From Nocardia carnea NBRC 14403 (lineage in GTDB: Bacteria > Actinomycetota > Actinomycetes > Mycobacteriales > Mycobacteriaceae): DNA of 64,000 nt. How positions within the stretch are numbered: the first letter of the stretch is position 1; every line of letters starts with the position of its first letter. Positions 7,848 through 17,008 of the stretch are shown here, in pieces. The stretch spans positions 1 through 64,000 of the forward strand of contig NZ_BAFV01000054.1 in NCBI RefSeq assembly GCF_000308515.1, written 5' to 3'. The notes under the pieces were generated by a model. That model searched no databases. It was not told where the DNA came from and saw only the letters and a list, made by a program, of their open reading frames with translations. The position numbers were made by a program, and so were the translations under genes.

Positions 7848-9506
7848 ATGCGAGTGTTCACTCGCCGCTCCCGGCATCACGCCGAGCGGCTACGCAGCTA
7901 TACCCCTACGACTTCGCATCGGCGTCGTCCCGTGCGGATATCCGTTCTGGCCGCCCTGTTCGCGACCACCCTGGCCTTCACCGGCTGTGCGTCCACCGAG
8001 ACGGCCGAGGACGCGGCCGCCGCGGCGAAGGAGTTGCGCGAATCCGGCGACGGCATACTGACGATCTACAACTCGTACAAGATCGCCGGACTCGATCCCG
8101 CCGGGACCGGGACCAACTGGTTGTTCGACTGGGGTGTGGCGGAGAATCTCCTGCAGGTCACCGAGGCCGGGCAGATCGAGCCGTGGCTGGCCCGCGACGT
8201 CAGCCGTGACGGCGACCGGCGCTGGGTGGTGACGCTGCGTGAAGGAGTCACCTTCCAAAACGGCAAACCCGTGGACGCGGCGGCCGTGGCGGCGGCGTTG
8301 ACGCGGCAGATCGCCCGGTCGAAGACGGCACAGGTCTATCTCGATACGGATACCAAGGTCACTGTCGAGGGCGAGCGGGTTGTGCTCACGACACCACAAC
8401 CGAATGCGATGGTGCCCGCGGCGCTGGCCGCCCGGGACAATTCCCTGCAGATCTACGATGTCGCCGCTGTGGAGGCCACGGGTGGTGATTCGTCGAAGAT
8501 CGTCGGTGCGGGCGCCTATTCCGGGCCGTACGCGATCACCGAATGGACACCCGACAACCTGGTTCTGCAGCCGTACGCGGGCCATTGGGAGGGCGTACCT
8601 CCTTTGAAGGGAGTCACCGTCCGGGTGGTCCCCGATGAACAGGCGCGACTGGCCGGGGTGCGCAGCGGTGAGGCCGATATGGCGTTCTATCCGTCGACGT
8701 CGGTACAGCTCGAACTGCAGGGCAACACCGACACTCACGTGCTGTCATCGGATGCGGCATTACAGTCGCTGCTGGTCGAGATGAACCTGAAGGCGGGCGT
8801 ATTCACCGATACCGCTGTCCGCAAGGCATTCACCACCGCGATCGACTACGAAGGTATCGCCGCCGACGTCGGCAACGGGCAGTTCGAGGCGGCGGCGGGT
8901 TTGTACCCGCGGCAGATGTCGTTCGCCGAGGCCAACCAGGTGCACGACCCGGACCTGGCGAACCGGCTGCTCGACGAGGCCGGTTGGGTGAAGGGTCCGG
9001 ACGGTATCCGCACCAAGGACGGTCGCAGGCTCGTGGTCCGGTTCGTCACTCAGGCGCAGGGCCCGGAGACCAGCGATGTCGCGATCGCGATCCAGGATCA
9101 GGTGGCGCAGGCCGGGTTCGAGTTGCGGATCGACAATGCCGAGGATTCGGCGGAGGTGAAGAAGGATCCGGCGGGCTGGGAGGCGTCGGTGGCGCTGAGC
9201 GGTTCGCTGTCCGGTACGGCCGATCCGATCCAGCCGTTCCTGGTGCGCTGGACCACCGGTGGCTCGTCGAATGCCCAGGGCATCGCCAACCCGGAAATCG
9301 ATGCCATCGGCAAGGAGCTACGCAGCGAATTCGACAGCGGCGACCGCGACCGGCTGCTCCGCCGCGCCCAGCAGATCCTGGTGGCCGAGGAAGCGTATGT
9401 GGTCGCGGGGACGTTCAAGTACTTCACGGTGGTGACCGGGCCGGAGTGGGCCGACTACACCGTGTCGAATGTCCGGCGGCACATCACCAGCCGGACCGGT
9501 CGCTAG
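7848..9506 (+). CDS. ABC importer 1, substrate-binding lipoprotein (SBP_bac_5 family)
   Basis: Extracellular solute-binding protein of the dipeptide/oligopeptide/nickel type, about 552 residues from the ATG at 7848 (ATG at 7842 is also possible; GAGG lies just upstream). A twin-Arg-rich N-terminus and hydrophobic segment end in a lipobox LAFTGC near residue 45, so the mature protein should be lipid-anchored outside the membrane. Family hallmarks: GTNWLFDWGVAENLLQV near the start of the mature chain, WVVTLREGVTFQNGKPVDA, and YSGPYAITEWTPDNLVL. Two permease genes and a two-domain ATPase follow with short gaps or overlaps, and a cobalamin riboswitch precedes it. The substrate is unknown; B12 control suggests cobalt, a cobalt chelate or a corrinoid-related compound, but peptides cannot be excluded. 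Confidence 0.88.
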   Translation: MRVFTRRSRHHAERLRSYTPTTSHRRRPVRISVLAALFATTLAFTGCASTETAEDAAAAAKELRESGDGILTIYNSYKIAGLDPAGTGTNWLFDWGVAENLLQVTEAGQIEPWLARDVSRDGDRRWVVTLREGVTFQNGKPVDAAAVAAALTRQIARSKTAQVYLDTDTKVTVEGERVVLTTPQPNAMVPAALAARDNSLQIYDVAAVEATGGDSSKIVGAGAYSGPYAITEWTPDNLVLQPYAGHWEGVPPLKGVTVRVVPDEQARLAGVRSGEADMAFYPSTSVQLELQGNTDTHVLSSDAALQSLLVEMNLKAGVFTDTAVRKAFTTAIDYEGIAADVGNGQFEAAAGLYPRQMSFAEANQVHDPDLANRLLDEAGWVKGPDGIRTKDGRRLVVRFVTQAQGPETSDVAIAIQDQVAQAGFELRIDNAEDSAEVKKDPAGWEASVALSGSLSGTADPIQPFLVRWTTGGSSNAQGIANPEIDAIGKELRSEFDSGDRDRLLRRAQQILVAEEAYVVAGTFKYFTVVTGPEWADYTVSNVRRHITSRTGR

Positions 9507-9515
9507 CAGTCCGGG

Positions 9516-10457
9516 GTGCGTGCTCTCGTTCTCGGCCGCCGCCGGGTGGTCGAGGCCGTGATCACCCTGTTCGGCGCCAGTGTGCTCATCTGGATGTTGA
9601 TGCCGCTGGCGCCGGGCGACCCGACCCGGATGATCCTTGTCGCCCAGGGTGTCCCGGAACCCACCCCGGAGCAGATCGGCGAGCTGACCCGGGAACTCCA
9701 TCTGGATCGCGCACTGCCCGCTCAGTACACGCACTGGTTGTGGGGTGTGGTGCGCGGCGATTTCGGTCTGTCGTTCGCCTCGGGTCGGCCCGTCGCCGAT
9801 GAATTGGCCGAACGGTTGCCTGCCACCCTCATGCTCGGTTCGGTATCTCTGGTGCTGGCAGTGCTTTTCGCCGTAGTGCTGGGCGTGGTTGCGGCGCAGT
9901 TCCCCGGACGGTGGCCCGACCACGGCACACGCGGCGTCGCGCTGCTGTTCGCCTCGGTTCCGGGGTTCGTGGTGGCGCTGCTGCTGATCCAGGTGTTCGT
10001 CGTGGGTTTCGGGCTGGGCAAGGCCGCCTTGGACGGATCGTGGCAGCAGGTGTGGATGCCCGCGATCTGCCTCGCCGCCGGGATGGCCGATACCTGGTCG
10101 CGACTGCTGCGGGCCGAGCTGTTGGCGTTCCTGGAGACCCCTGCCGCGCAGGTACTGCGCGCCCGCGGGGCCACCCGCTGGCGCATTCTCTGGCGTCACG
10201 GCTTGCCCAACAGCGCTGTCCCTTCGCTGCACGCGCTCGCAGTCGGTGTCGCGGTGCTCCTCGGAGGGGCCACGGTGGTGGAAACGGTACTCACCTGGCC
10301 CGGAATCGGTTCGTTCGTGGTCGAATCGGTGAAAAGCCGGGATCTGCCGGTGATCCAGGCGTTCACGGTGTTCGCTGCCGCGACGTATGTCTTGACCAGC
10401 GTCGCCGCCGACGTGCTGTCCTCGGTGATCGACCGTCGGATCACGGTGACAGCATGA
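9516..10457 (+). CDS. ABC importer 1, DppB-type permease
   Basis: Inner-membrane permease of the dipeptide/nickel importer family, 313 residues with a GTG start 9 bases after the binding-protein stop. The N-terminal membrane segment (VVEAVITLFGASVLIWMLMPLAPGDP) followed by LTRELHLDRALPAQYTHWLWGVVRGDFGLSF is the conserved entry of DppB/NikB proteins. Five further hydrophobic segments are visible, and the cytoplasmic EAA-like loop reads ETPAAQVLRARGATRWRILW ahead of HGLPN. The gene ends in an ATGA overlap with the next permease, so the two are translationally coupled. Confidence 0.92.
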   Translation: MRALVLGRRRVVEAVITLFGASVLIWMLMPLAPGDPTRMILVAQGVPEPTPEQIGELTRELHLDRALPAQYTHWLWGVVRGDFGLSFASGRPVADELAERLPATLMLGSVSLVLAVLFAVVLGVVAAQFPGRWPDHGTRGVALLFASVPGFVVALLLIQVFVVGFGLGKAALDGSWQQVWMPAICLAAGMADTWSRLLRAELLAFLETPAAQVLRARGATRWRILWRHGLPNSAVPSLHALAVGVAVLLGGATVVETVLTWPGIGSFVVESVKSRDLPVIQAFTVFAAATYVLTSVAADVLSSVIDRRITVTA

Positions 10458-11344
10458 CCGGATCTCACCGACTCGATGCCGTCGCGGCGCGTGACACCAC
10501 CACTGGCCGATCACGTCGTGTCCGGCTACGGGTCAGCGCACTCCCGCGCACGGTACAGGCCGGTGTCCTGCTTCTCGTTCTCGTGATACTCATCGCTGCG
10601 GTCGGCCCGCTGATCGCCGAGTATCCCCCGAATGAACCCCACTACGCGGACAAACTACTCGCACCCGGGTCCGAGTATTGGCTCGGAACCGATCAATACG
10701 GCCGCGACCAGTTCTCCCGGGTGGTCCATGGATTGCGCCTGTCATTGCTGTCGGCGCTGCTGGTGCTGGTGGGTTCGGCGACCGTCAGCCTGCTCGTCGG
10801 CGTCGGGTGCGGGATCTACGGGGGCCGTGCGGATCGGATCGTTACGCGGTTGATCGATATCGTGCTCGCCATCCCGGGGCTGGTTTTGGCGCTTGCCGTG
10901 GTCGGCCTTTTCGGACCGGGCTATGTCAATCTCTTAGTCGCGCTGATCGTTTCGAACTGGGCGGCGGATGCCCGGATCGCGCGGGGACTGACGTTGGCGG
11001 CACGGAATCAGCCGTATGTGGTCGCGGCACGGATCGCCGGATCGACCAGGTCCGCGATCGCGGTACGTCATCTGCTACCCGCGGTATTTCCGCCGTTCCT
11101 CATCGTCACCACCCTGCGGCTCGGCGGCATCGTGGTCGCGCTGGCCGGACTGTCGTTTCTCGGACTCGGCGTGCGGATGCCCGAAGCCGAACTCGGAGCC
11201 ATGCTCGGCGACGCCCGCCGCTTCCTCACCGTCGCACCGTGGCTGCTGGTCAGTCCGGCGGTGGCGATTCTGGCACTGGCGGCGTCGGCCAATCTCATCG
11301 CCGAAGGGCTGCGCAGCCGGGCACCGGACGAGATTCCCACATGA
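10454..11344 (+). CDS. ABC importer 1, DppC-type permease
   Basis: Second permease half, 296 residues from the ATG at 10454 that overlaps the previous stop. It shows the DppC/NikC N-terminal segment (VLLLVLVILIAAVGPLIAEYPP), the periplasmic motif APGSEYWLGTDQYGRDQFSRV typical of the family, several membrane segments, and the EAA-like loop YVVAARIAGSTRSAIAVRHLLP. It overlaps the ATPase gene by four bases. The longer upstream reading frame is a shadow of the first permease. Confidence 0.92.
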   Translation: MTGSHRLDAVAARDTTTGRSRRVRLRVSALPRTVQAGVLLLVLVILIAAVGPLIAEYPPNEPHYADKLLAPGSEYWLGTDQYGRDQFSRVVHGLRLSLLSALLVLVGSATVSLLVGVGCGIYGGRADRIVTRLIDIVLAIPGLVLALAVVGLFGPGYVNLLVALIVSNWAADARIARGLTLAARNQPYVVAARIAGSTRSAIAVRHLLPAVFPPFLIVTTLRLGGIVVALAGLSFLGLGVRMPEAELGAMLGDARRFLTVAPWLLVSPAVAILALAASANLIAEGLRSRAPDEIPT

Positions 11345-12813
11345 GCGAGCCGGACAAGCCAGCGCACCGTGAACTCAGCGTGGAAGGAGCACAGCACAGT
11401 CACACCGAGCTCCTGCCCATTGCCGACCCGATTGTCGAAGTCAGTGGGCTGACCGTGCACTACGGCGATCATCGAATCCTGCGCGATATCTCGTTCAGAG
11501 TTCATCGCGGCGAGACCGTGGCGATCGTCGGTCCCAGCGGCTGCGGTAAGACGACAATCCTGCGCGCGGTCCTCGGCATGCTGGACGATTCCGCGCGGGT
11601 CAGCGGCTCCCTCCGGATCGGTGGGGAGGAGATGTCCGGACGTCCCGAACGCGATTTCCGCGCCGTGCGCGGCACCGTTCTCGGCTACGTCGGCCAAGAC
11701 CCATACGGCGCGATGGACCCGCTGATGAGCGTGGCGACGAATATCGCCCAGGGCTGGCGGATCACCGGGCGCAAGCCACCACACCACCGGATCGTCGAGG
11801 ACACGGCCGCTCTCGGGCTCACAGCGCCCGCCCGTCTGCGTGAACGACCGTTCGCCTGGTCCGGCGGTATGTTGCAGCGCGCGGCGATCGTGACCGGCCG
11901 AGCCCTGGATCCGGTCCTGGTGCTGGCCGACGAGCCGACGAGCGCACTCGACGATGTCAACGCCCACCGAGTGCTGGCGGCACTCACCCGGCCGGGCGCG
12001 ACACTGCTGATCGTCAGTCATGACCGGGAACTGGTCGCTCAGTATGCCGATCGCGTCTACTCGGCCGAGAACGGGACGCTTCGCGAGACGACGCCGATCC
12101 CGCCGCCCGACGCGGAAGCGATCGCGGCTCGCGAACCGAAACCTATCCCGGCACCGCCGCTGATATCGGCCGAGGGGCTGACCAAACGCTATGCGTCAGG
12201 GGGCGGTCTCCCCCCGACGGATATCCAGGTCCGTCCCGGTGAAATCGTCGGTATCGCCGGAGCTTCCGGATCAGGTAAGAGCACATTGCTCCGTGTGCTT
12301 GCCGGCGCCGAACAGCCCAGTGAGGGAACGCTGCGCTGGAACGGGGCCCCTGGGGCGCCACCGGCCGGGCAGGCCGGTCTGATTTTCCAGGACGCGGTCG
12401 GCAGTCTCGCCCCTCGCCGGCCGCTGTACCGGAGCCTCACCGAACCGCTGCTCCCCCGCCTCCGCGATCGTCTGCCCCGGGCCGAATCGCTCGCGATCAC
12501 CCGCGCCGCGCTCGACCGGGTGGGCCTCGGCGATATCGACCCCACTACCCGGCCCGGCCGGCTCTCCGGTGGGCAGGCACAGCGGGTTGCGATCGCGCGA
12601 GCGCTGGTCGCGGATGTGCGACTGCTACTCGCGGACGAACCGACCGCGGCTCTCGACGACGCCACCGCGCAACGGATCCTGGATCTGCTTCGTGATATGG
12701 CCGACGAAGGGCGCGCCGTGGTGGTGGTTTCGCATTCCCGACGCGCCCTTCGTCGGATCGCGGACAACATCATCACCCTCGGCGAGGATCCGCGGACCCC
12801 CACCCTGGGATGA
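11341..12813 (+). CDS. ABC importer 1, two-domain ATPase
   Basis: A 490-residue cytoplasmic protein with two nucleotide-binding domains in one chain, equivalent to a fused DppD-DppF pair. Domain 1: Walker A GPSGCGKTT, signature WSGGMLQRAAI (a departure from LSGGQ), Walker B LVLADEPTSALDD. Domain 2 from about residue 275: Walker A GASGSGKST, signature LSGGQAQRVAIARAL, Walker B LLLADEPTAALDD. The ATG (MSEPDKPAHR) overlaps the previous gene. It completes a binding protein, two permeases and ATPase. Its 3' end overlaps the 3' end of the oppositely oriented flavin monooxygenase gene by 41 bases. Confidence 0.93.
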   Translation: MSEPDKPAHRELSVEGAQHSHTELLPIADPIVEVSGLTVHYGDHRILRDISFRVHRGETVAIVGPSGCGKTTILRAVLGMLDDSARVSGSLRIGGEEMSGRPERDFRAVRGTVLGYVGQDPYGAMDPLMSVATNIAQGWRITGRKPPHHRIVEDTAALGLTAPARLRERPFAWSGGMLQRAAIVTGRALDPVLVLADEPTSALDDVNAHRVLAALTRPGATLLIVSHDRELVAQYADRVYSAENGTLRETTPIPPPDAEAIAAREPKPIPAPPLISAEGLTKRYASGGGLPPTDIQVRPGEIVGIAGASGSGKSTLLRVLAGAEQPSEGTLRWNGAPGAPPAGQAGLIFQDAVGSLAPRRPLYRSLTEPLLPRLRDRLPRAESLAITRAALDRVGLGDIDPTTRPGRLSGGQAQRVAIARALVADVRLLLADEPTAALDDATAQRILDLLRDMADEGRAVVVVSHSRRALRRIADNIITLGEDPRTPTLG

Positions 12814-13744
12814 CCTGTTCGGCGAACGCTTTCACACTGCGCCGGATATCGGCCGGCGCAGGCGCTGCCGGCTGCACATTGCACAGGAACTCCGTCGCCG
12901 CGGGAACCACCGGGTCGGCGGCGATCATCTCTGCGATCTGCGGGCCGGTGCCCAGGTAGCAGTGACCGGTGCGAACGTAATCGTCCGCGGTGAAATCCGC
13001 AGGGAACCTTCCCGCGGAAATCGAGGCCGCAACCCAGCGTTCGATACCCAGCCGCATGGCGGCAAACGCGTCGCGCTCGCTTTCCGCGCACAACACGGAC
13101 CGGGAGACACCGACGCGTGGTGCCCGGCCGTGCCGTCGCTGCGCCGCGAGGTAACCGTCGACTCGGCGCGCGGCGATCTCGTCGCGCGGCCCCCGCGCCG
13201 AGGAGGTGCGGCCGGTGAGCACACCCAGATTCAGGTCCGCGGCCAAAGCGAACCCCTGTTCGGAGGAGGTGCCGATCCACAGCCGGTCCCGAAGTCCGGG
13301 TGCGTTCGGTACGAGGTCGCTTCCTGCCGAGAGCAGTTCGCGTAGCTGATGCAGGGTGTCGGCGAACTGTTCGTGCCGGCGGAGGTGGTCGCGTCCGAAG
13401 CGGTGCGACGTCTGCTCGTCCGCCCCGGCACCCAGGCCGAGTTCGAGCCGTCCGCCGCTGAGTGCGTCGACGGTAGCGGCGTCCTCGGCCAGCCGGATCG
13501 GGTCCTCGAGCGAGCCGACAACCACGGCGGTGCCCAGCCGGATGCGCGTCGTCCGCTGCGCGATCGCGGCGAGAAGGACCAGCGGCGACGGGCAGTGCCC
13601 GCGTTGCGCCCCGAAATGATGCTGAGCGACCCAGAAGGAGTCGTAGCCCGTCTCTTCGGCGACCGTCGCGAGTTCGATGGTGTCGCGCAGTATCCCGGCC
13701 GAATCGCCGTCGCCGACGATATGGGAGATCAACCCGAACCGCAT
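12773..13744 (-). CDS. Luciferase-like FMN-dependent monooxygenase
   Basis: Bacterial-luciferase-fold flavin enzyme of 323 residues from MRFGLISHIVGDGDSAG; a GTG at 13828 inside the preceding gene would add 28 residues. Family features: VAEETGYDSFWVAQHHFG, RTTRIRLGTAVVVGSLEDPIRLAEDAATVDALSGGRLELGLGAG, and the C-terminal TGPQIAEMI. I think it belongs to the subfamily TIGR04027 (KPN_01858), which is recalled as occurring beside ABC importers of this type; that assignment is from memory. It is the last gene of the importer 2 operon and converges with importer 1. It may modify an imported substrate, for example oxidatively releasing a ligand; this is inference. Confidence 0.85.
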   Translation of the reverse strand: MRFGLISHIVGDGDSAGILRDTIELATVAEETGYDSFWVAQHHFGAQRGHCPSPLVLLAAIAQRTTRIRLGTAVVVGSLEDPIRLAEDAATVDALSGGRLELGLGAGADEQTSHRFGRDHLRRHEQFADTLHQLRELLSAGSDLVPNAPGLRDRLWIGTSSEQGFALAADLNLGVLTGRTSSARGPRDEIAARRVDGYLAAQRRHGRAPRVGVSRSVLCAESERDAFAAMRLGIERWVAASISAGRFPADFTADDYVRTGHCYLGTGPQIAEMIAADPVVPAATEFLCNVQPAAPAPADIRRSVKAFAEQVIPGWGSADPRRG

Positions 13745-13808
13745 ACTGCCGCCCGGCGGGGGCCGATACCGCGGCTCGCCGGAAGCCATCGCCACCGCCG
13801 GGCCGGTA

Positions 13809-16037
13809 TCAATCGGCCGCACGCGCACTCACCTCCCGCACTGCTGGATCCGGATGGTCCAGATCCAGGACAGCATCGGCCAACTGGTCCAGCACTGTGC
13901 TCTGATGACTGATGACCAGCAGCGCGGGTCCGCTGCGGCGTAGCCGGTCGAGCAGGTCGATCACTGTCTGCTGGGACTTCGCGTCGAGGGAAGCGGTGAT
14001 CTCGTCACAGATCAGGATTTCCGGGGCGGCGGCCAGGGCACGGGCCAGAGCTACCCGTTGCTGTTGGCCGCCGGAGAGTTCTCCGGGGCGGCGGGTGGCC
14101 AGATCCGGGTCCAGGCCGACCTCGGTCAGCAGGCGAGACACCTCGAGGTCGGCTGTGGTGGTATCCATTCCGCGTAGCAGGGTCAGTGGCCGGCGGATCT
14201 GGGTGCCGATTCGGTGGGCCGGGTTCAGCGCGGTGGCCGGGTTCTGCGGGATCAATTGCAGTGCGCGACGGTGCGGTGTCGTGCGTTCATCGGTACTGGG
14301 CGGCAGGACTGTCCCGTCCAACCGGATGGTGCCGCTTGCCGCCGGGTGCAGGCCGGTCAATGCCCGGGCCACGGTGGTTTTACCCGCTCCGGAAACCCCG
14401 GTGAGCGCGAGGCAGGAGCCGGGTGCCAGATCGAAGGAGATGCTGTCGACGACGTTGCGTGAGCGATACGCGACCGTCAGCGCTTCCACCTGCAGAATCG
14501 GCTCTCGGCCGGAGCACTGTGGTTTCCGCACCGTGACCGCCGCCGCTCGGCTGTCGGAGTCACTTATCGGCCGGTAGGAAACCACGCGGCCGGCGTCCAA
14601 TTCGAGCACATCATCGACGAGCGGTGTGATGCCGGGGAGATCGTGGGTGATGATCACGAATGAGGTGGCCGCATCCCGGCGTACCGCGCCCAGCATCTCG
14701 ACGAGATCGACACGGGCCCGCAGGTCGAGTCCGGTCGTGGGCTCGTCGAGGACGACCACTGCGGGGTCGCCGATCATGGCCATGGCCAACAGGACCCGCT
14801 GCTGCTGTCCCCCGGACAACTCGTGCGGAAACCGGCGACGGAACGCACGGTCGCCGGGCAGGCCCACCCGGCGCAGAGCGGCCGTCACATCGTCGCCGGT
14901 CCGTTCGAGTCCGCTCGCCCGGATGATCTCGGCGATCGAGGTGCCGATCCGCAGCGCCGGGTTGAGTCCGGCCGCCGGATCCTGCGGTACGAATCCGACC
15001 GCCCGGCGGAGCCGCCCGCTCCGGCCGATGGTGACTGTGCCCGAGGCCGACAGTCCCGGCGGCAGCGCGCCGAGCACGGCCGAGACGAAGGTCGTCTTCC
15101 CGGCACCGGACGGCCCGATGACCGCCAGCCCTGCGCCCGGGGCCAGCCGCACGGAAACATCCTCGAGCAGCACACGTCCGGCGTCGGTCCGGACGGTGAG
15201 CCGTTCGGCCCGCAATCCTTCGCCGGTATCCGGTTGCGGTGCCGCCGTGCTGTTGCGGCGGCGGGGCGGTGCGATCACCCGGTCGCTGAGCATATTGATC
15301 GAGACCACCAGAACCATGATCAGCAACGCCGGGGCGAGCACAGACCACGGTTGCATACCGAATCCGGGACGGTTCTCGGTGATCATCAGTGCCCAGTCGG
15401 GTGCCGGTGGGCGCAAACCGAGTCCGAGGAATCCACCGACCGCCACGATCGAGATAACCCCCGACAACCGCACCCCGGCATCAGCGAGCACCACACCCCG
15501 CAGATTGGGCAGGATCTCGATTACGGCGATCCGCCACAGCGGTTCACCCCGGGCCCGGGCCGATTCTACATAGCCCGCACCGGCGATATCGTGCACCGCG
15601 GTGCGGATGATCCGCGCGATCCACGGCGCGGCAGCCAAGGAGGACGTCAGCAGTACCGCCGCCGCTCCCGGGCCGAGCGCGGTGGCCGTCACCGCCAGCA
15701 CCAGGAACCACGGAATGACCACGATCGCGTCCACCGGCCGCATGATCCACGGATCCACCCGTGACCGCAGACCGGCCAGCAGACCTAGTGTCAGCCCCAG
15801 CGCATAGGCTATCACCAGCGACAGCGCCGAGATACTGACCAGCGACCAACCGCCATGCAGCAGACGGGACAGCACATCTCGGCCCACGACATCGGTGCCG
15901 AGTAGATGCCCCGGGCCGGGCGGCCGGTACGGTGCCGCGACCGAGGCCGTGGGCGAATACGGGGCGACGAAGGGCCCGAGCGCGACCACACTCAGAATCC
16001 CCGTGAGGACAAGCGCCCAACCGGTTTTCTTCACCAT
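13809..16037 (-). CDS. ABC importer 2, fused DppC-type permease and two ATPase domains
   Basis: A 742-residue fusion starting at ATG 16037 (MVKKTGWALVLTGILS). Residues 1 to about 265 are a DppC-like permease: GHLLGTDVVGRDVLSRLLHGG, five or so hydrophobic segments and an EAA-like loop YVESARARGEPLWRIAV. The rest holds two nucleotide-binding domains: GPSGAGKTT / LSGGQQQRVLLA / VVLDEPTTGLDL, then GVSGAGKTT / LSGGQQQRVALARAL / LICDEITASLDA. Joining one permease to both ATPases in a single chain is unusual, though it occurs in some actinobacteria. The longer frame upstream is a shadow of the partner permease. It overlaps that permease by seven bases and its stop lies inside the extended start of the monooxygenase gene. 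Confidence 0.92.
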   Translation of the reverse strand: MVKKTGWALVLTGILSVVALGPFVAPYSPTASVAAPYRPPGPGHLLGTDVVGRDVLSRLLHGGWSLVSISALSLVIAYALGLTLGLLAGLRSRVDPWIMRPVDAIVVIPWFLVLAVTATALGPGAAAVLLTSSLAAAPWIARIIRTAVHDIAGAGYVESARARGEPLWRIAVIEILPNLRGVVLADAGVRLSGVISIVAVGGFLGLGLRPPAPDWALMITENRPGFGMQPWSVLAPALLIMVLVVSINMLSDRVIAPPRRRNSTAAPQPDTGEGLRAERLTVRTDAGRVLLEDVSVRLAPGAGLAVIGPSGAGKTTFVSAVLGALPPGLSASGTVTIGRSGRLRRAVGFVPQDPAAGLNPALRIGTSIAEIIRASGLERTGDDVTAALRRVGLPGDRAFRRRFPHELSGGQQQRVLLAMAMIGDPAVVVLDEPTTGLDLRARVDLVEMLGAVRRDAATSFVIITHDLPGITPLVDDVLELDAGRVVSYRPISDSDSRAAAVTVRKPQCSGREPILQVEALTVAYRSRNVVDSISFDLAPGSCLALTGVSGAGKTTVARALTGLHPAASGTIRLDGTVLPPSTDERTTPHRRALQLIPQNPATALNPAHRIGTQIRRPLTLLRGMDTTTADLEVSRLLTEVGLDPDLATRRPGELSGGQQQRVALARALAAAPEILICDEITASLDAKSQQTVIDLLDRLRRSGPALLVISHQSTVLDQLADAVLDLDHPDPAVREVSARAAD

Positions 16038-17005
16038 CGCCCCGCCCCCACCAGTGTCCGGGCGCGCGGGCTGATCAGCAGGGCGAGCAGGTCCGCGAGC
16101 AGGTAGACGACGATCCCGAATGCCGCCAGCAGTACGGCGGCGGACTGGACGAACGGGTAATCGCGCGCCGCGATCGCGATCAACAGTTCCTTGGATACGC
16201 CGGGAAAGGAGAAGAGGGTTTCCACGACCGCGATACCGCCGATCAGGCCCACCACCGACCCGGCGAGCGGATGGATGGAGGCGGATACGGCATTGGGCGC
16301 GATATGCCGCCACGCCAACCGGAATCCGCCGACGCCGTTGAGTCGTGCGGTGCGGATGTATTCGGTCGCGGTAACCTCGGCGGTCTGCGCGCGGACGATC
16401 CGCACAGGGTGCGGTGACAGGCCCGCCAGCAGACAGATCACGGGCAGCACCAGTACTTCGGGCCGCTCCCACACGCTGGTGCCGGTGGGAACCAGCGAAA
16501 CCGCGGGCAGCAGCCGTAGCGACAGCGCGGTGATCGCCACCAGCAGGACCCCGGTGATGAACGGCGGCACCGATTCGACGGCCAGCGCACCGGCGCTGAG
16601 CACCCGGTCCGTCCGCGACCCCGGCCGGGCGCCGGCCAGCAGTCCCAGCCCCAGCGCCAGCGGGATCAGCAGCACGATCGTGAGCAGTGCCAGCGCAGCG
16701 CTGTTGGACAATCGGTCGAACAGCACCTCGGCGACCGGACGACCGGAGATCAGCGAATCACCGAGATCACCGCGTAGGAAACCGGCGAGCCACTCGAAGA
16801 ACCGGACCGGCGCCGGTCGATCCAGGCCCAGTTCGGCGCGCAGCGCCGCCAACTGTTCCGGTGACGGATCGCCGGCGCCGCGCCGCGACAGCACCACCAC
16901 CGCCGCATCGGAATCCAGCAGTTCGAACAGACCGAAGACCAGCACCGTGACCACGGCCAGCACACCTGCCCCGCCAGCTGCGCGGCCGACGAAATACCGC
17001 AGCAC
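16031..17005 (-). CDS. ABC importer 2, DppB-type permease
   Basis: Permease of 324 residues with a GTG start three bases after the binding-protein stop. It has the DppB/NikB entry motif (LAVVTVLVFGLFELLDSD, then LRAELGLDRPAPVRFFEWLAGFLRGDLGDSL), further membrane segments and the cytoplasmic loop TATEYIRTARLNGVGGFRLAW ahead of RHIAPN. Sequence similarity to the importer 1 permease is only family-level, so the two systems are not a recent tandem duplication. Confidence 0.92.
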   Translation of the reverse strand: MLRYFVGRAAGGAGVLAVVTVLVFGLFELLDSDAAVVVLSRRGAGDPSPEQLAALRAELGLDRPAPVRFFEWLAGFLRGDLGDSLISGRPVAEVLFDRLSNSAALALLTIVLLIPLALGLGLLAGARPGSRTDRVLSAGALAVESVPPFITGVLLVAITALSLRLLPAVSLVPTGTSVWERPEVLVLPVICLLAGLSPHPVRIVRAQTAEVTATEYIRTARLNGVGGFRLAWRHIAPNAVSASIHPLAGSVVGLIGGIAVVETLFSFPGVSKELLIAIAARDYPFVQSAAVLLAAFGIVVYLLADLLALLISPRARTLVGAGRW

Positions 17006-17008
17006 GCG

